In this document: piece by piece, positions 1 through 7,608 of the stretch
How the letters are laid out: every line of letters begins with the position of its first letter
Numbering within the stretch: the stretch's first letter is position 1
From: Gp7-AA6 sp036001245
Lineage (GTDB): Bacteria; Acidobacteriota; Thermoanaerobaculia; UBA5066; Gp7-AA6
Assembly: GCA_036001245.1 (NCBI GenBank)
Contig: DASYUL010000148.1
Coordinates: forward strand, 1-39,555
Length of the DNA: 39,555 bases
Direction of reading: 5' to 3'
The notes under the pieces: model-generated
What the model was told of the DNA's origin: nothing
The model's database searches: none
What the model saw: the letters and a program-made list of their open reading frames with translations, nothing else
Made by a program: the position numbers and the translations under genes

Positions 1-1
1 C

Positions 2-832
2 CTCGGAAAACGCTCGATCAAGAAGTCGTCGAAGGTCGCCGGCATCAAGCTCGCGATCTCGATGCTCGACCTGACGACTCTCGAGGGAAAAGATTCGGAG
101 GGCAAGGTCCGGCAGCTCTGTCGGAAGGCCATCCGCCCGCAGCCCGACGACCCGTCGGTCCCGCACGTCGCGGCGGTATGCGTCTATCCGAACCTCGTCG
201 CGGTCGCGAAGAAGTCGCTCGCGGGGAGCGGCGTCAAGGTGGCGTCGGTCGCGAGCGGCTTCCCCGCGGGTCTCGTTCCGCTGGCCGCCAAGCTCGACGA
301 CACGCGTCTCGCTGTCGAGGCGGGCGCCGACGAGATCGACATGGTGATCGACCGCGGCGCATTTCTCTCGGGCGACTACGAGAAGGTCGCGTCCGAGATC
401 GTCGCGATCAAGGACGCGGCCGGCGACGCGCACCTCAAAGTGATCCTCGAAACCGGCGAGCTCGAGACGTACGACAGCGTGCGCAAGGCTTCGCGCCTGG
501 CGATGACGTACGGCGCCGACTTCATCAAGACGTCGACCGGGAAGATCAACCCCGCGTCGACGCCCGGCGTCGTCCTCGTCATGCTCGAGGCGATCCGCGA
601 TTTCTACCTCGAGACCGGCCGCCGCATCGGGATGAAGCCGGCGGGCGGGATCAAGACGTCCAAGCAGGCGCTGCACCTCCTCGTGCTCGTCAAGGAGACG
701 CTCGGCGACGCGTGGCTGACGCCCGACCTCTTCCGGATCGGCGCGTCCACGGTCACGAACGACCTCCTGATGCAGCTGACCAAGGAAGCGAGCGGCCGGT
801 ACCAGAGCGAGGACTACTTCACGAAGGATTGA
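2..832 (+). CDS. deoC: Deoxyribose-phosphate aldolase, DERA (long class I) type, 5' end outside window
   Basis: Cleaves 2-deoxyribose-5-phosphate to glyceraldehyde-3-phosphate and acetaldehyde in the cytoplasm. The frame is open from base 2, and the 20 codons before the first ATG (62) encode an amphipathic stretch leading into LDLTTLEGKD. That stretch matches the CIDLTTL region of the longer DERA proteins (human type) better than the short E. coli type, so the true start lies upstream of the window. Schiff-base Lys sits in FIKTSTGK (about 529), the second active-site Lys in MKPAGGI (about 635), and the relay Asp in EIDMVI. The C-terminal GRYQSEDYF also fits the family. The next gene starts 4 bases after the stop, so deoC heads (or is inside) an operon with two aldehyde-dehydrogenase-like genes that can take the acetaldehyde product. 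Confidence 0.95.
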   Translation, partial: LGKRSIKKSSKVAGIKLAISMLDLTTLEGKDSEGKVRQLCRKAIRPQPDDPSVPHVAAVCVYPNLVAVAKKSLAGSGVKVASVASGFPAGLVPLAAKLDDTRLAVEAGADEIDMVIDRGAFLSGDYEKVASEIVAIKDAAGDAHLKVILETGELETYDSVRKASRLAMTYGADFIKTSTGKINPASTPGVVLVMLEAIRDFYLETGRRIGMKPAGGIKTSKQALHLLVLVKETLGDAWLTPDLFRIGASTVTNDLLMQLTKEASGRYQSEDYFTKD

Positions 833-836
833 ATTC

Positions 837-2357
837 ATGGCAAGCGTCAAGGAAGAAGAAGCCTCGAAGGCCCGCGCGGTGCGCCGCGTCGCGGCGGAGA
901 AGCCCGCGCTCGAGTTCGGAAGCGCGTGGGACTACTCCCCCGCTCCGGAGTCGCGCGACCACGTCCGGCTCGAAGACCGCTACGGTCTCTTCATCGGCGG
1001 AAAGTTCGTGGCGCCGAAGTCGGGAAAATACTTCGAGACGATCAACCCGGCGACCGAAGAACCGCTCGCCGAGGTCGCCGAGGCCGGGGCCTCCGACGTC
1101 GACGCGGCGGTCCGCGCGGCCGAGGAGGCGTATCGGAAGCGCTGGTCCCGCCTGAAGCCGGCCGAGCGCGGCAAGTACGTCTACCGGATCGCGCGTCTGC
1201 TGCAGGAGAAGTCGCGCGAGCTCGCCGTGATCGAAACGATGGACGGCGGCAAGCCGATCAAGGAGTCGCGCGACGTGGACGTGCCGCTCGTGATCGCGCA
1301 CTTCTTCTACCACGCCGGCTGGGCGGACAAGCTCGAGTGGGCGTTCCCGCGTCACACCGTGTCGCCGATCGGCGTCTGCGGCCAGATCATTCCCTGGAAC
1401 TTTCCGTTGCTCATGGCGGCGTGGAAGATCGCGCCGGCGATCTCGTGCGGGAACACCGTCGTGTTGAAGCCCGCCGAGACGACGCCACTCACCGCGATGG
1501 CCCTCGCGAAGGTCTGCCAGGAGGCCGACCTGCCGCCCGGCGTCGTCAACATCGTCACCGGAGCGGGCGAGACCGGCGCGGCGATCGTCAACCATCCGCG
1601 CGTGCGCAAGATCGCGTTCACGGGATCGACCGACGTCGGGAAGATCATCCAGCGAGCGACCGCGGGCACCGGCAAGCGCCTCACCCTCGAGCTCGGGGGG
1701 AAGGCCGCCAACATCGTGTTCGAGGACGCGGCCATCGACCAGGCGATCGAAGGGATCATCAACGGCATCTACTTCAACCAGGGTCACGTCTGCTGCGCGG
1801 GCTCGCGCCTTCTCGTGCAGGAGTCGATCGCGGAGACGGTGCTGCGCAAGCTGTCGGACCGCATCGCCACGCTGCGGCTGGGCGATCCGCTCGACAAGAA
1901 CACGGACGTCGGTGCGATCAACTCGAAGATGCAGCTCGACAAGATCCGCGAGCTCGTCGCGTGCGGCGTCGAAGAGGGCGCGGAGATCCACCAGTCCACC
2001 TGCCCGATTCCGTCGAAGGGATACTTCTTCCCGCCGACGTTCTTCACCGGCGTCGCGCAGTCACACCGCATCGCGCGGGAGGAAATCTTCGGACCGGTGC
2101 TGTCGATCATGACCTTCCGCACGCCCGACGAGGCGGTCGAGAAGGCGAACAACATTCCCTACGGGCTCTCGGCGGGTGTGTGGACCGACAAGGGATCGAA
2201 GATCTTCAAGATCACGTCGAAGATGCGCGCGGGCGTCGTGTGGGCGAACACGTTCAACAAGTTCGACCCGGCGTCGCCCTTCGGCGGTTACAAGGAATCC
2301 GGGTTCGGCCGTGAGGGCGGCGTGCACGGGCTTCGCGCCTACGTCGAGCTCAACTGA
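837..2357 (+). CDS. NAD(P)-dependent aldehyde dehydrogenase, complete
   Basis: A 506-residue member of the ALDH superfamily that oxidises an aldehyde to the acid with NAD(P)+. Visible motifs are PWNFP (about 186-190), the cofactor Lys in VVLKPAE (K211), FTGST (261-265), general-base Glu in LELGGK (E285) and catalytic Cys in GHVCCAGSR (C319). The first ~50 residues form a charged extension that ordinary ALDHs lack. Its place directly after deoC suggests that acetaldehyde from deoxyribose-phosphate is the substrate; this is inference from context. The pairing with the next, truncated ALDH-like gene resembles a split version of the two-domain ALDH16 family. The stop overlaps the next start (TGATG). 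Confidence 0.93.
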   Translation: MASVKEEEASKARAVRRVAAEKPALEFGSAWDYSPAPESRDHVRLEDRYGLFIGGKFVAPKSGKYFETINPATEEPLAEVAEAGASDVDAAVRAAEEAYRKRWSRLKPAERGKYVYRIARLLQEKSRELAVIETMDGGKPIKESRDVDVPLVIAHFFYHAGWADKLEWAFPRHTVSPIGVCGQIIPWNFPLLMAAWKIAPAISCGNTVVLKPAETTPLTAMALAKVCQEADLPPGVVNIVTGAGETGAAIVNHPRVRKIAFTGSTDVGKIIQRATAGTGKRLTLELGGKAANIVFEDAAIDQAIEGIINGIYFNQGHVCCAGSRLLVQESIAETVLRKLSDRIATLRLGDPLDKNTDVGAINSKMQLDKIRELVACGVEEGAEIHQSTCPIPSKGYFFPPTFFTGVAQSHRIAREEIFGPVLSIMTFRTPDEAVEKANNIPYGLSAGVWTDKGSKIFKITSKMRAGVVWANTFNKFDPASPFGGYKESGFGREGGVHGLRAYVELN

Positions 2358-3220
2358 TGCCCGAGCTCGACGTAAGAAAAACCTACAAGCTCTATGTCGG
2401 CGGCGAGTTCGTGCGCACCGAGTCGGGGCGTTACGACCCGGTTCCCGACTCCGAGGGTGAGTTTCTCGCGAACGTCTCGCGCGGATCGCGCAAAGACGTG
2501 CGCGAGGCGATCCGGAAGGCGCGAACGGCCCAGCCGGGCTGGGCTTCGAAGACCCAGTACCTGAAGGGGCAGATCCTTTACCGGATGGCGGAGATGCTCG
2601 ACGGCCGCGCGGAGTCCTTCGAGGCGCTGCTGCGCGAGACGCGGGGGCTCGCCGCCGCGGCCGCGCGCAAGGAAGTGCGCGCCGCGAGCGACCGGCTCCT
2701 CCACTACGCCGGGTGGTCGGACAAGTACGGCGCTCTCCTGGGGACGGTGAACCCGGTCGCGTCGTCCTACTTCGACTTCTCCGTTGCGGAGCCGATGGGC
2801 GTCGTCGGCATCGTCGCGCCCGAGACACCGGACTTCCTCGGACTGATCTCGCACCTCGCGCCGGTGATCGCGTCGGGCAACGCGGCGGTCGTGCTGGTGT
2901 CGGCGAAGTACCCGCTCGCGTCCCTCGAGCTCGCCGAAATCCTCGCGACGTCCGATCTTCCGGCCGGCGTCGCGAACCTTATCTCGGGGCGGAAGGACGA
3001 GCTCGTCCCGCACCTCGCGCGGCACATGGACGTCAACGGGATCGCCGACGCCGGCGGCGACAAGGCGCTGTCGAACGCGATGGCCGCCGACGCCGCCGTG
3101 AACGTCAAGCGCGTGAAGAGCTATCGGATCGCCGACTACTTCTCGGACGACGCGCAGGGCCTCGACTTCATCGAGCACTTCACCGAGATCAAGACGACCT
3201 GGCACCCGATCGGGGTGTGA
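2357..3220 (+). CDS. ALDH-like protein lacking the catalytic domain (ALDH16 second-domain type)
   Basis: A 287-residue protein that follows the N-terminal cofactor-domain half of aldehyde dehydrogenases (YKLYVGGEFVRTESGRYD; EPMGVVGIVAPETPDF) and then stops. The region that would carry catalytic Cys and Glu is absent. The PWN motif is replaced by APETPD, and the cofactor Lys of VVLKPAE is lost (VVLVSAKYP), so it is unlikely to be an enzyme by itself. ALDH16 proteins have a second ALDH domain that has lost catalysis. A separate gene of this kind after deoC and an intact ALDH looks like the unfused form, perhaps a dimer partner or scaffold. The ATG shares one base with the upstream TGA. No frameshift is visible, so the short length seems intrinsic. 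Confidence 0.85.
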   Translation: MPELDVRKTYKLYVGGEFVRTESGRYDPVPDSEGEFLANVSRGSRKDVREAIRKARTAQPGWASKTQYLKGQILYRMAEMLDGRAESFEALLRETRGLAAAAARKEVRAASDRLLHYAGWSDKYGALLGTVNPVASSYFDFSVAEPMGVVGIVAPETPDFLGLISHLAPVIASGNAAVVLVSAKYPLASLELAEILATSDLPAGVANLISGRKDELVPHLARHMDVNGIADAGGDKALSNAMAADAAVNVKRVKSYRIADYFSDDAQGLDFIEHFTEIKTTWHPIGV

Positions 3221-3265
3221 AAACGGTGCCCGTGCGACGACATGTCGCGCTGCTCGGTCTCCGAC

Positions 3266-3294
3266 TTGCATAAATACTGCCTGAATCTTATGCT
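3266..3294 (+). promoter_or_regulatory. Putative promoter and operator of vapBC, probably leaderless
   Basis: A -35-like TTGCAT (3266-3271), a 17-bp spacer and a -10-like TATGCT (3289-3294) lie just before the ATG at 3301. Transcription would start at or next to the start codon, and no Shine-Dalgarno sequence precedes it. An inverted repeat GCATAA (3268-3273)/TTATGC (3288-3293) overlaps both boxes and is a plausible site for VapB autorepression. The boxes are only moderate matches. Confidence 0.5.
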
Positions 3295-3300
3295 TCCTGC

Positions 3301-3501
3301 ATGAGAACGACTCTGGACATTCCCGAAGAGACAATCGAAAAGGCACGCCGCGCCGCGAATCTGCGCACCAAGAGGGAGACTGTGATCGCCGGGCTCGAGG
3401 AGCTGATCCGCAAATCGAAGCGCGAGGCGCTCCGCGGCCTCGCCGGCAAGATCCACCTGGACGTCGACCTCACTCGATCCCGTGAGCGCCGCCGCGTGTG
3501 A
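3301..3501 (+). CDS. vapB: VapB-type ribbon-helix-helix antitoxin
   Basis: A 66-residue antitoxin of the DUF2191/VapB kind. It begins MRTTLDIPEETIEKA (the DNA-binding beta strand and first helix), continues with LRTKRETVIAGLEELI, and ends in a basic tail (REALRGLAGKIHLDV...RERRRV) typical of the toxin-binding end. It should bind and neutralise the PIN-domain RNase encoded next and repress its own operon. The stop overlaps the toxin's GTG start (GTGA, 3498-3501). There is no ribosome binding site upstream of the ATG. Confidence 0.88.
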   Translation: MRTTLDIPEETIEKARRAANLRTKRETVIAGLEELIRKSKREALRGLAGKIHLDVDLTRSRERRRV

Positions 3502-3890
3502 ACCTGGCGGTCATCGATACCTCGGCGTGGATCAGCTATTTCCGGGGCGACGGGTCGGCGGTCCGACGGATCGATCCCGTTCTCGCCGACGGGACTGCCG
3601 CAGTCACGGGACCAATCGTCGCGGAGGTTCTCTCAGGCGCAGCGACCCGTGCCGAGTTCGAGCATTTGAGAGAGCTGTTCCGGGGTCTCGAGCGTCTGGC
3701 TGATCCGCCGGAACTCTGGGATCGAGTGGCAGAGGCTCGCTATGCGCTGGCGCGGAAGGGCCATCAGGGAGCACTCGTCGATCTCGCGATCGCCGTAACG
3801 TGTCATGAGGGCGGCGACAGACTTGTGACCCGGGACCGCGGCTTCCGCGCGATCGCGCGGGTCATCCCGATCGAACTCCAGGTCTTCTAA
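3498..3890 (+). CDS. vapC: VapC-type PIN-domain ribonuclease toxin
   Basis: A 130-residue PIN-domain protein, the toxin partner of the preceding antitoxin; VapC toxins cut tRNA or rRNA using Mg2+. The acidic active-site residues are visible: Asp in VIDTSAWISYF, Glu in VAEVLSG, Asp in LVDLAIAV and the terminal Asp in RLVTRDRGF. The start is a GTG at 3498 that overlaps the antitoxin stop by four bases. The target RNA cannot be read from the sequence. The 114 bases after it, before a convergent gene, contain a small CGCCTC/GAGGCG stem near 3926-3940 but no clear terminator. Confidence 0.9.
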   Translation: MNLAVIDTSAWISYFRGDGSAVRRIDPVLADGTAAVTGPIVAEVLSGAATRAEFEHLRELFRGLERLADPPELWDRVAEARYALARKGHQGALVDLAIAVTCHEGGDRLVTRDRGFRAIARVIPIELQVF

Positions 3891-4004
3891 GAGCCTCCCG
3901 CGAGGTTCCGCGGCTCCGCCTCGTTGAGGCGCGTAGTTCAGCTCGCCGGCCCGCTTCGCGCCCTCCGAGATCGAGGAGAGAGACCGCGCCGACCGGATCG
4001 AAGC

Positions 4005-4244
4005 TCAGTCGCCGAGCTTCGCGTGAAGCCACAGTACCGCGGCCCCGACCAGCGCGACCCAGAAGGTGACCGCCGCGGCGAGCTTCGGCGTATTGCGCAA
4101 GAGCCAGAGGAATCCGACGACGTCGAAATCGACCGTCTCCTTCCACGGCAGCAGCAGATACGCCCCTCCGCTCAGGGCCGCGGTGATCAGGCTGAAGAGC
4201 GCAAGAATCCGCTTCGACCGCGGCTGCAGCGAAGACAGGATCAC
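4005..4244 (-). CDS. Small membrane protein with two transmembrane helices, function unknown
   Basis: A 79-residue reading frame with a GTG start at 4244, two bases after the stop of the upstream acetyltransferase gene. Residues ~14-33 (LALFSLITAALSGGAYLLLP) and ~54-75 (KLAAAVTFWVALVGAAVLWL) are hydrophobic enough to cross the membrane, with a short loop between (WKETVDFDVVG). I do not recognise the family. The tight spacing suggests it is the last gene of a three-gene minus-strand operon. Confidence 0.65.
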   Translation of the reverse strand: MILSSLQPRSKRILALFSLITAALSGGAYLLLPWKETVDFDVVGFLWLLRNTPKLAAAVTFWVALVGAAVLWLHAKLGD

Positions 4245-4246
4245 CG

Positions 4247-4732
4247 TCAGGTGTCGCCTCCCGCGATCTTGCGCAGCCCGCCCTCGTCCAGCCCGTAGTG
4301 CAGCCAGTCGTCCCGTTTCGCGCCGAGTCGGTCGTAGAACTGGATCGCCCTGACGTTCCAGTCGAGGATCGCCCAATGGAGCCGCCACGCGTTGCGCTTG
4401 ACGGCCTCTTTCGCGAGCGCCTTCATCAGCGCCTCGCCGACGCCGCGGCTGCGCGCCGCGTCGCTGACGACGAGATCCTCCAGATAGAGAAACGGCCGCG
4501 CCCGGAACGTCGAGCCGGGCGTCTCGTAGAAGAGCGCGATTCCCTCGACGCGTCCGTCGAGCTCCGCGACGAGCGCCTCGAGCTTCTCCGTGTCGAAGAT
4601 CCACGAGAGGAGACGAGCGGCCTCTTCGTCGTCGGGCGGCCGGAGCTTCTCGAACGTCGCCAGCTCGCGGTCGAGCTCCACGATGCGTACGCCGTCGTCG
4701 CGGGCGGCGCGGCGGACGGTCACTTCGGCCAT
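4247..4732 (-). CDS. GNAT-family N-acetyltransferase, similar to spermidine/thialysine acetyltransferases
   Basis: A 161-residue GNAT protein. The acetyl-CoA binding region is LEDLVVSDAARSRGVGEALM (motif A, R-x-x-G-x-G/A). The C-terminal WAILDWNVRAIQFYDRLGA is the motif B segment typical of the diamine/thialysine acetyltransferase (SSAT-like) branch, as is YETPGSTFRARPFLYLEDL. It would transfer acetyl from acetyl-CoA to a small amine in the cytoplasm; the substrate is not determinable here. It lies between an exported protein gene (upstream, 6-base gap) and a small membrane protein gene. Confidence 0.88.
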   Translation of the reverse strand: MAEVTVRRAARDDGVRIVELDRELATFEKLRPPDDEEAARLLSWIFDTEKLEALVAELDGRVEGIALFYETPGSTFRARPFLYLEDLVVSDAARSRGVGEALMKALAKEAVKRNAWRLHWAILDWNVRAIQFYDRLGAKRDDWLHYGLDEGGLRKIAGGDT

Positions 4733-4738
4733 GCCGCT

Positions 4739-5269
4739 CTACTTCGCGTCGATCACCTTCTGAAAGTCGACCTTGCCGAGAAGCTTCACCGCCTCCTCGC
4801 GGTCGACGTTCGCGCCCTGGCCCAGGACGAGCCGTGCGGGCGTCGCGATGACCGTCACCAGAGTCGTCGGGTTGACTCCGGACCGGTCGGTGACGGCGAA
4901 CGCAGGCAGGCCCGCGATCTTGAGCTCCCGCGTCTCGACGTTCGGTGCGCGTGAGGCTTCCCCGACTGCCTTGCGGAGCGCTCCCGCCAGATCTTTCCCG
5001 GGTCCATAGTCCTGCACGACGAGACGGAACTGCTTGACCGACGTCGCGCTCTCGATCCGCTGGAAGAAGCGCGAGACCTCGGTGAACGCTCCCATCTCGT
5101 TCTCGTCGCTGTCGGGCAGCGGATCGCGAGGGGCCGCGGCGTAGCCGGGCAGAGTCGTCGGAAGCCCGTTGCGCAACGATCCCGGCCACGCGGCCGCCTT
5201 CTCCGGGAGGGCGCGGGAGACCGGAACAGTGAGCGCCATGAAGAGCCCGAGGAGAACCCGAAGTCTCAC
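4739..5269 (-). CDS. Exported protein of unknown function
   Basis: About 176 residues from a GTG at 5269. This start is preferred to the internal ATG at 5239 because it supplies a signal peptide (VRLRVLLGLFMALTVPVSRA). The mature part has a Gly/Pro-rich lead and then a compact alpha/beta pattern ending KLLGKVDFQKVIDAK. I do not recognise a named family. It is the first gene of the minus-strand operon with the acetyltransferase and the small membrane protein, and is divergent from the exported protein gene at 5351. Confidence 0.65.
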   Translation of the reverse strand: MRLRVLLGLFMALTVPVSRALPEKAAAWPGSLRNGLPTTLPGYAAAPRDPLPDSDENEMGAFTEVSRFFQRIESATSVKQFRLVVQDYGPGKDLAGALRKAVGEASRAPNVETRELKIAGLPAFAVTDRSGVNPTTLVTVIATPARLVLGQGANVDREEAVKLLGKVDFQKVIDAK

Positions 5270-5320
5270 GAAGAAAGGATAACGCCGAACGGCACGATTC
5301 TTGATCCTCCCGTTCCAAAC

Positions 5321-5339
5321 GCGGGCCGCGCGGGCCCGC
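5321..5339 (+). promoter_or_regulatory. Strong hairpin abutting the ribosome binding site of the 5351 gene
   Basis: GCGGGCC (5321-5327) and GGCCCGC (5333-5339) form a 7-bp all-GC stem with a GCGCG loop. The Shine-Dalgarno AGGAGG (5340-5345) follows immediately and the ATG is at 5351. Such a structure could limit or protect ribosome loading; there is no direct evidence of regulation. Confidence 0.45.
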
Positions 5340-5350
5340 AGGAGGAAGCC

Positions 5351-5938
5351 ATGAAGTCGCTCGCGATGTTTCTCGCCGTCGCTATCGGCGCGGTGGCCGC
5401 GATCGCGGCGACCCAGGACGCGGCCGGGACCCGGATCACGGTCACCGGAGAGGTCGTCCGATACGAAGCGGGCAAGACGATCGTCGTGCGGAGCCTCGAC
5501 GGTCTCGACGTGACGTACACGATCGCGCCGGCACTCGCGGTCCCCGCCGACGTCGCGGTCGGGCGACGGGTCGCGATCGTCATGGAGCCTTCCGAGAGCG
5601 GAGCGGTGTTCGTTACCCGGATCACGACCGAGACCGCTCCATCGGGCGCGACGACGACGGAGAAAACGACGATCTCGCCCGCGGGGGAAGAGGCGAAGAG
5701 CCAGATCACCACGATCTCCGGCACGGTCAGCGCCTACGAACCGGGGCGTCTCATCACCATCCTTCGCCCGAACGCCACGACCGTCACGTACACGATCGAC
5801 GCGAGCTCGGCGATCCCGACGGGGCTTGCGAAGGGCCGCAAGGTGGTCATCCGGACGATCACGCGCCCCGGAGTCGAACGCGCGGTCGTCCGAAAGGTGA
5901 CCTACTCGAAGACGACGAAGAAGACGACGACCAAGTAA
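5351..5938 (+). CDS. Exported protein with two tandem copies of a small beta-rich domain
   Basis: A 195-residue protein with a signal peptide (KSLAMFLAVAIGAVAAIAAT). Two similar units follow, roughly residues 28-92 and 118-185. Both share the plan (T/S)GxVxxYExGxxIxxxx...VTYTI, then an Ala/Pro segment, then xGRxVxI, which points to internal domain duplication of an OB-like or DUF5666-like beta fold. A Thr/Ser/Glu-rich linker joins them and the tail is Lys/Thr-rich (KTTKKTTTK). Function is unknown; periplasmic or surface location is inferred from the signal. It has a clear SD (AGGAGG) and its own divergent upstream region. Confidence 0.75.
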   Translation: MKSLAMFLAVAIGAVAAIAATQDAAGTRITVTGEVVRYEAGKTIVVRSLDGLDVTYTIAPALAVPADVAVGRRVAIVMEPSESGAVFVTRITTETAPSGATTTEKTTISPAGEEAKSQITTISGTVSAYEPGRLITILRPNATTVTYTIDASSAIPTGLAKGRKVVIRTITRPGVERAVVRKVTYSKTTKKTTTK

Positions 5939-5969
5939 GCATCCCGGCGTGTCAGCGCCCTCACCCTCA

Positions 5970-5990
5970 CCCTCTCCCCGAGGGAGAGGG
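5970..5990. repeat. Interspersed CCCTCTCCC/GGGAGAGGG hairpin
   Basis: A perfect 9-bp stem (5970-5978 with 5982-5990) with a CGA loop, preceded by CCCTCACCCTCA. This motif is widely scattered in bacterial genomes as an intergenic stem. With the short T stretch that follows it may end transcription of the 5351 gene. Confidence 0.6.
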
Positions 5991-6012
5991 AATAGACTTT
6001 CTCGCAACTCCC

Positions 6013-7608
6013 ATGGACGAGGCGTCGCGCGCTCGGATCCGTGTATATCTCAACGACCCGGCCGCCCGCGGTCAGGGAGCCGTCACCTCCGAGCCTCCGC
6101 GCGACACCGAGAAGAGTCCGTGGGGTTTTCGCGTCGAGGGTCGGGAACCGCGTCCAATCCCCTACGAGCCCGACACCCCCGAGTTCCTCCACTGGCAGAT
6201 CGCCTCCGCTCTCGCACGAGGGCGGGCGCTCTGGTCGCGCCTCCTTCCGAAGGCGGGCTCGTGGGTCCTCGGACCGGTCCTCCCCGCGATCCCGGTCGAC
6301 GGTGACGGGTTGAACGCCTTCTACGACCGCAAAGCCCTGCACTTCTTTCGCGACGAGGATTCGAGCACGGGCGCGATCGTCAACTCCGGCGACAGTCCGG
6401 ACATCGTCACGCACGAGCAGGGCCACGCCGTGCTCGACTCAATCCGGCCGGACCTGTGGGACGCGCCGCATTTCGAGGTCGCGGCGTTCCACGAAGCGTT
6501 CGGCGACCTCGCCGCGATCCTCGTCGCCCTCGAGGAGGAGGATCTCGTGCGCGCGGTGCTCGAGGAGACGCGCGGGTCGCTCGATCACTCGAACCTGGTC
6601 TCGCGGCTCGCCGAGGAGCTGGCGGCGGCAGTTGCCGCGCGCTACGGACCGGGGGCCGCACTCCCCGACGCGCTCCGCGACGCCGTCAATCCGTTCCGCT
6701 ATCGCGCGCCGCGCTCGCTGCCCGAGGACGCGGATGCCGACGCCCTCTCGCGCGAGCCTCACTCCTTCTCTCGCGTGGTCACCGGCGCCTGCTGGGACGT
6801 GCTCGTTCGCCTTTATCTTTTGAAGTCGCGGGGTCTGATCCCGAAGGGGTCTGACCCCGCCTCCGAACTGAAGTCGCGGGGTCTGATCCCGAAGGGGTCT
6901 GACCCCGCCTCCGCTGATTCGACCGATCTCCATCCCGAAGCTCTGGGCCGCGCGGCGCGGGAGCTCGGCCGGCTCCTCGTGGCCTCGGCGTCGAGCGCTC
7001 CGGCCGGCGCCGCGTTCTTTCGTCGATTCGCCAGGGAGCTCACCGCCGCGGCGGCCGAGAATGGTGCGGAGCAGGCCGAGATCATCGAGGCGCTCGCCTC
7101 CCGCGCCCTCGTGGCTTCCGGAGAGACTCGAAAACTGGCCGACCGGGAAGATCGGATCGCCGCGATGGGGCTCGGAGGCGAAGCGCTGCCCACCCGGATT
7201 CTCGAAGCCGTCCGCGAAAATCTCGGCGCCTCGCGCGAAGAAGAAATCCTCTTCCGTCCCGCTCCCGACGGCAGCCTGCGCGGCCGCCGCGCCCGTGACC
7301 TCGTTCTCTCGGGCTCGGAGTACGGTCCGGCCGACGGCGCCGCGGTCGAGATCTCCGACTCCTTCGACGTCGCGGTTGAGGAGAGCGGCTACGTCAACGC
7401 GGCGCGCGTCGAACGCGCCGGACCGGAAGAGGAAGAGGACGCGCGGGAGTTCGTCCGAACGCTCGCGCGAGCGGGACGCATCGCGGCGGAAGACGAGGAG
7501 CACGATCCCGCGCACCTGTACCGCGAGGGCAAGTCGCACTTCGTTGCACGCGAGAGTGACGGCGTCCGCCGGCTGCGCCGGTCGTGGCACGACGGAGGTG
7601 CGGAGTGA
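6013..7608 (+). CDS. Thermolysin-fold zinc metallopeptidase (gluzincin) with an in-frame repeat insertion
   Basis: A 531-residue protein with the zinc motif HEQGH (134-138) and a downstream Glu ligand in AFHEAFGDL (E161), the arrangement of M4/M36-type gluzincins. EPHSFSRVVTGACWDVL (about 248-264) sits where the catalytic-domain His lies in these families. No signal peptide is seen, so it seems to act in the cytoplasm or to leave by another route. Residues ~270-300 consist of two copies of LKSRGLIPKGSDPAS, encoded by a tandem GC-rich hairpin repeat (6821-6914) that keeps the reading frame; the repeat falls between a helix and the next conserved block. No SD precedes the ATG at 6013. The stop overlaps the GTG of the next lipoprotein gene (GTGA), so the two are probably made together. 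Confidence 0.85.
   Translation: MDEASRARIRVYLNDPAARGQGAVTSEPPRDTEKSPWGFRVEGREPRPIPYEPDTPEFLHWQIASALARGRALWSRLLPKAGSWVLGPVLPAIPVDGDGLNAFYDRKALHFFRDEDSSTGAIVNSGDSPDIVTHEQGHAVLDSIRPDLWDAPHFEVAAFHEAFGDLAAILVALEEEDLVRAVLEETRGSLDHSNLVSRLAEELAAAVAARYGPGAALPDALRDAVNPFRYRAPRSLPEDADADALSREPHSFSRVVTGACWDVLVRLYLLKSRGLIPKGSDPASELKSRGLIPKGSDPASADSTDLHPEALGRAARELGRLLVASASSAPAGAAFFRRFARELTAAAAENGAEQAEIIEALASRALVASGETRKLADREDRIAAMGLGGEALPTRILEAVRENLGASREEEILFRPAPDGSLRGRRARDLVLSGSEYGPADGAAVEISDSFDVAVEESGYVNAARVERAGPEEEEDAREFVRTLARAGRIAAEDEEHDPAHLYREGKSHFVARESDGVRRLRRSWHDGGAE
6821..6914 (+). repeat. Two tandem units (48-bp period) of a GC-rich hairpin repeat inside a gene
   Basis: Units begin TGAAGTCGCGGGGTCTGATC at 6821 and again at 6869; each contains GGGGTCTGACCCC, a near-perfect palindrome. 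The period is 48 bp (16 codons), so the duplication preserved the peptidase frame. Related units occur at 29135-29218, 33159-33200 and 34041-34165. This is the TCTG subtype; the others are the ACAG subtype. Confidence 0.9.

Noticed and set aside
819..1991. Long minus-strand open frame opposite the aldehyde dehydrogenase
   Set aside because: It is antisense to a clear ALDH gene, is Arg/Asp-rich and of low complexity as expected for high-GC shadow frames, and has no motif or ribosome site.
6821..6914. CRISPR-like array because of regularly spaced repeats
   Set aside because: The tandem units have no unique spacers and form internal hairpins; they belong to a scattered hairpin family and no cas gene is present.
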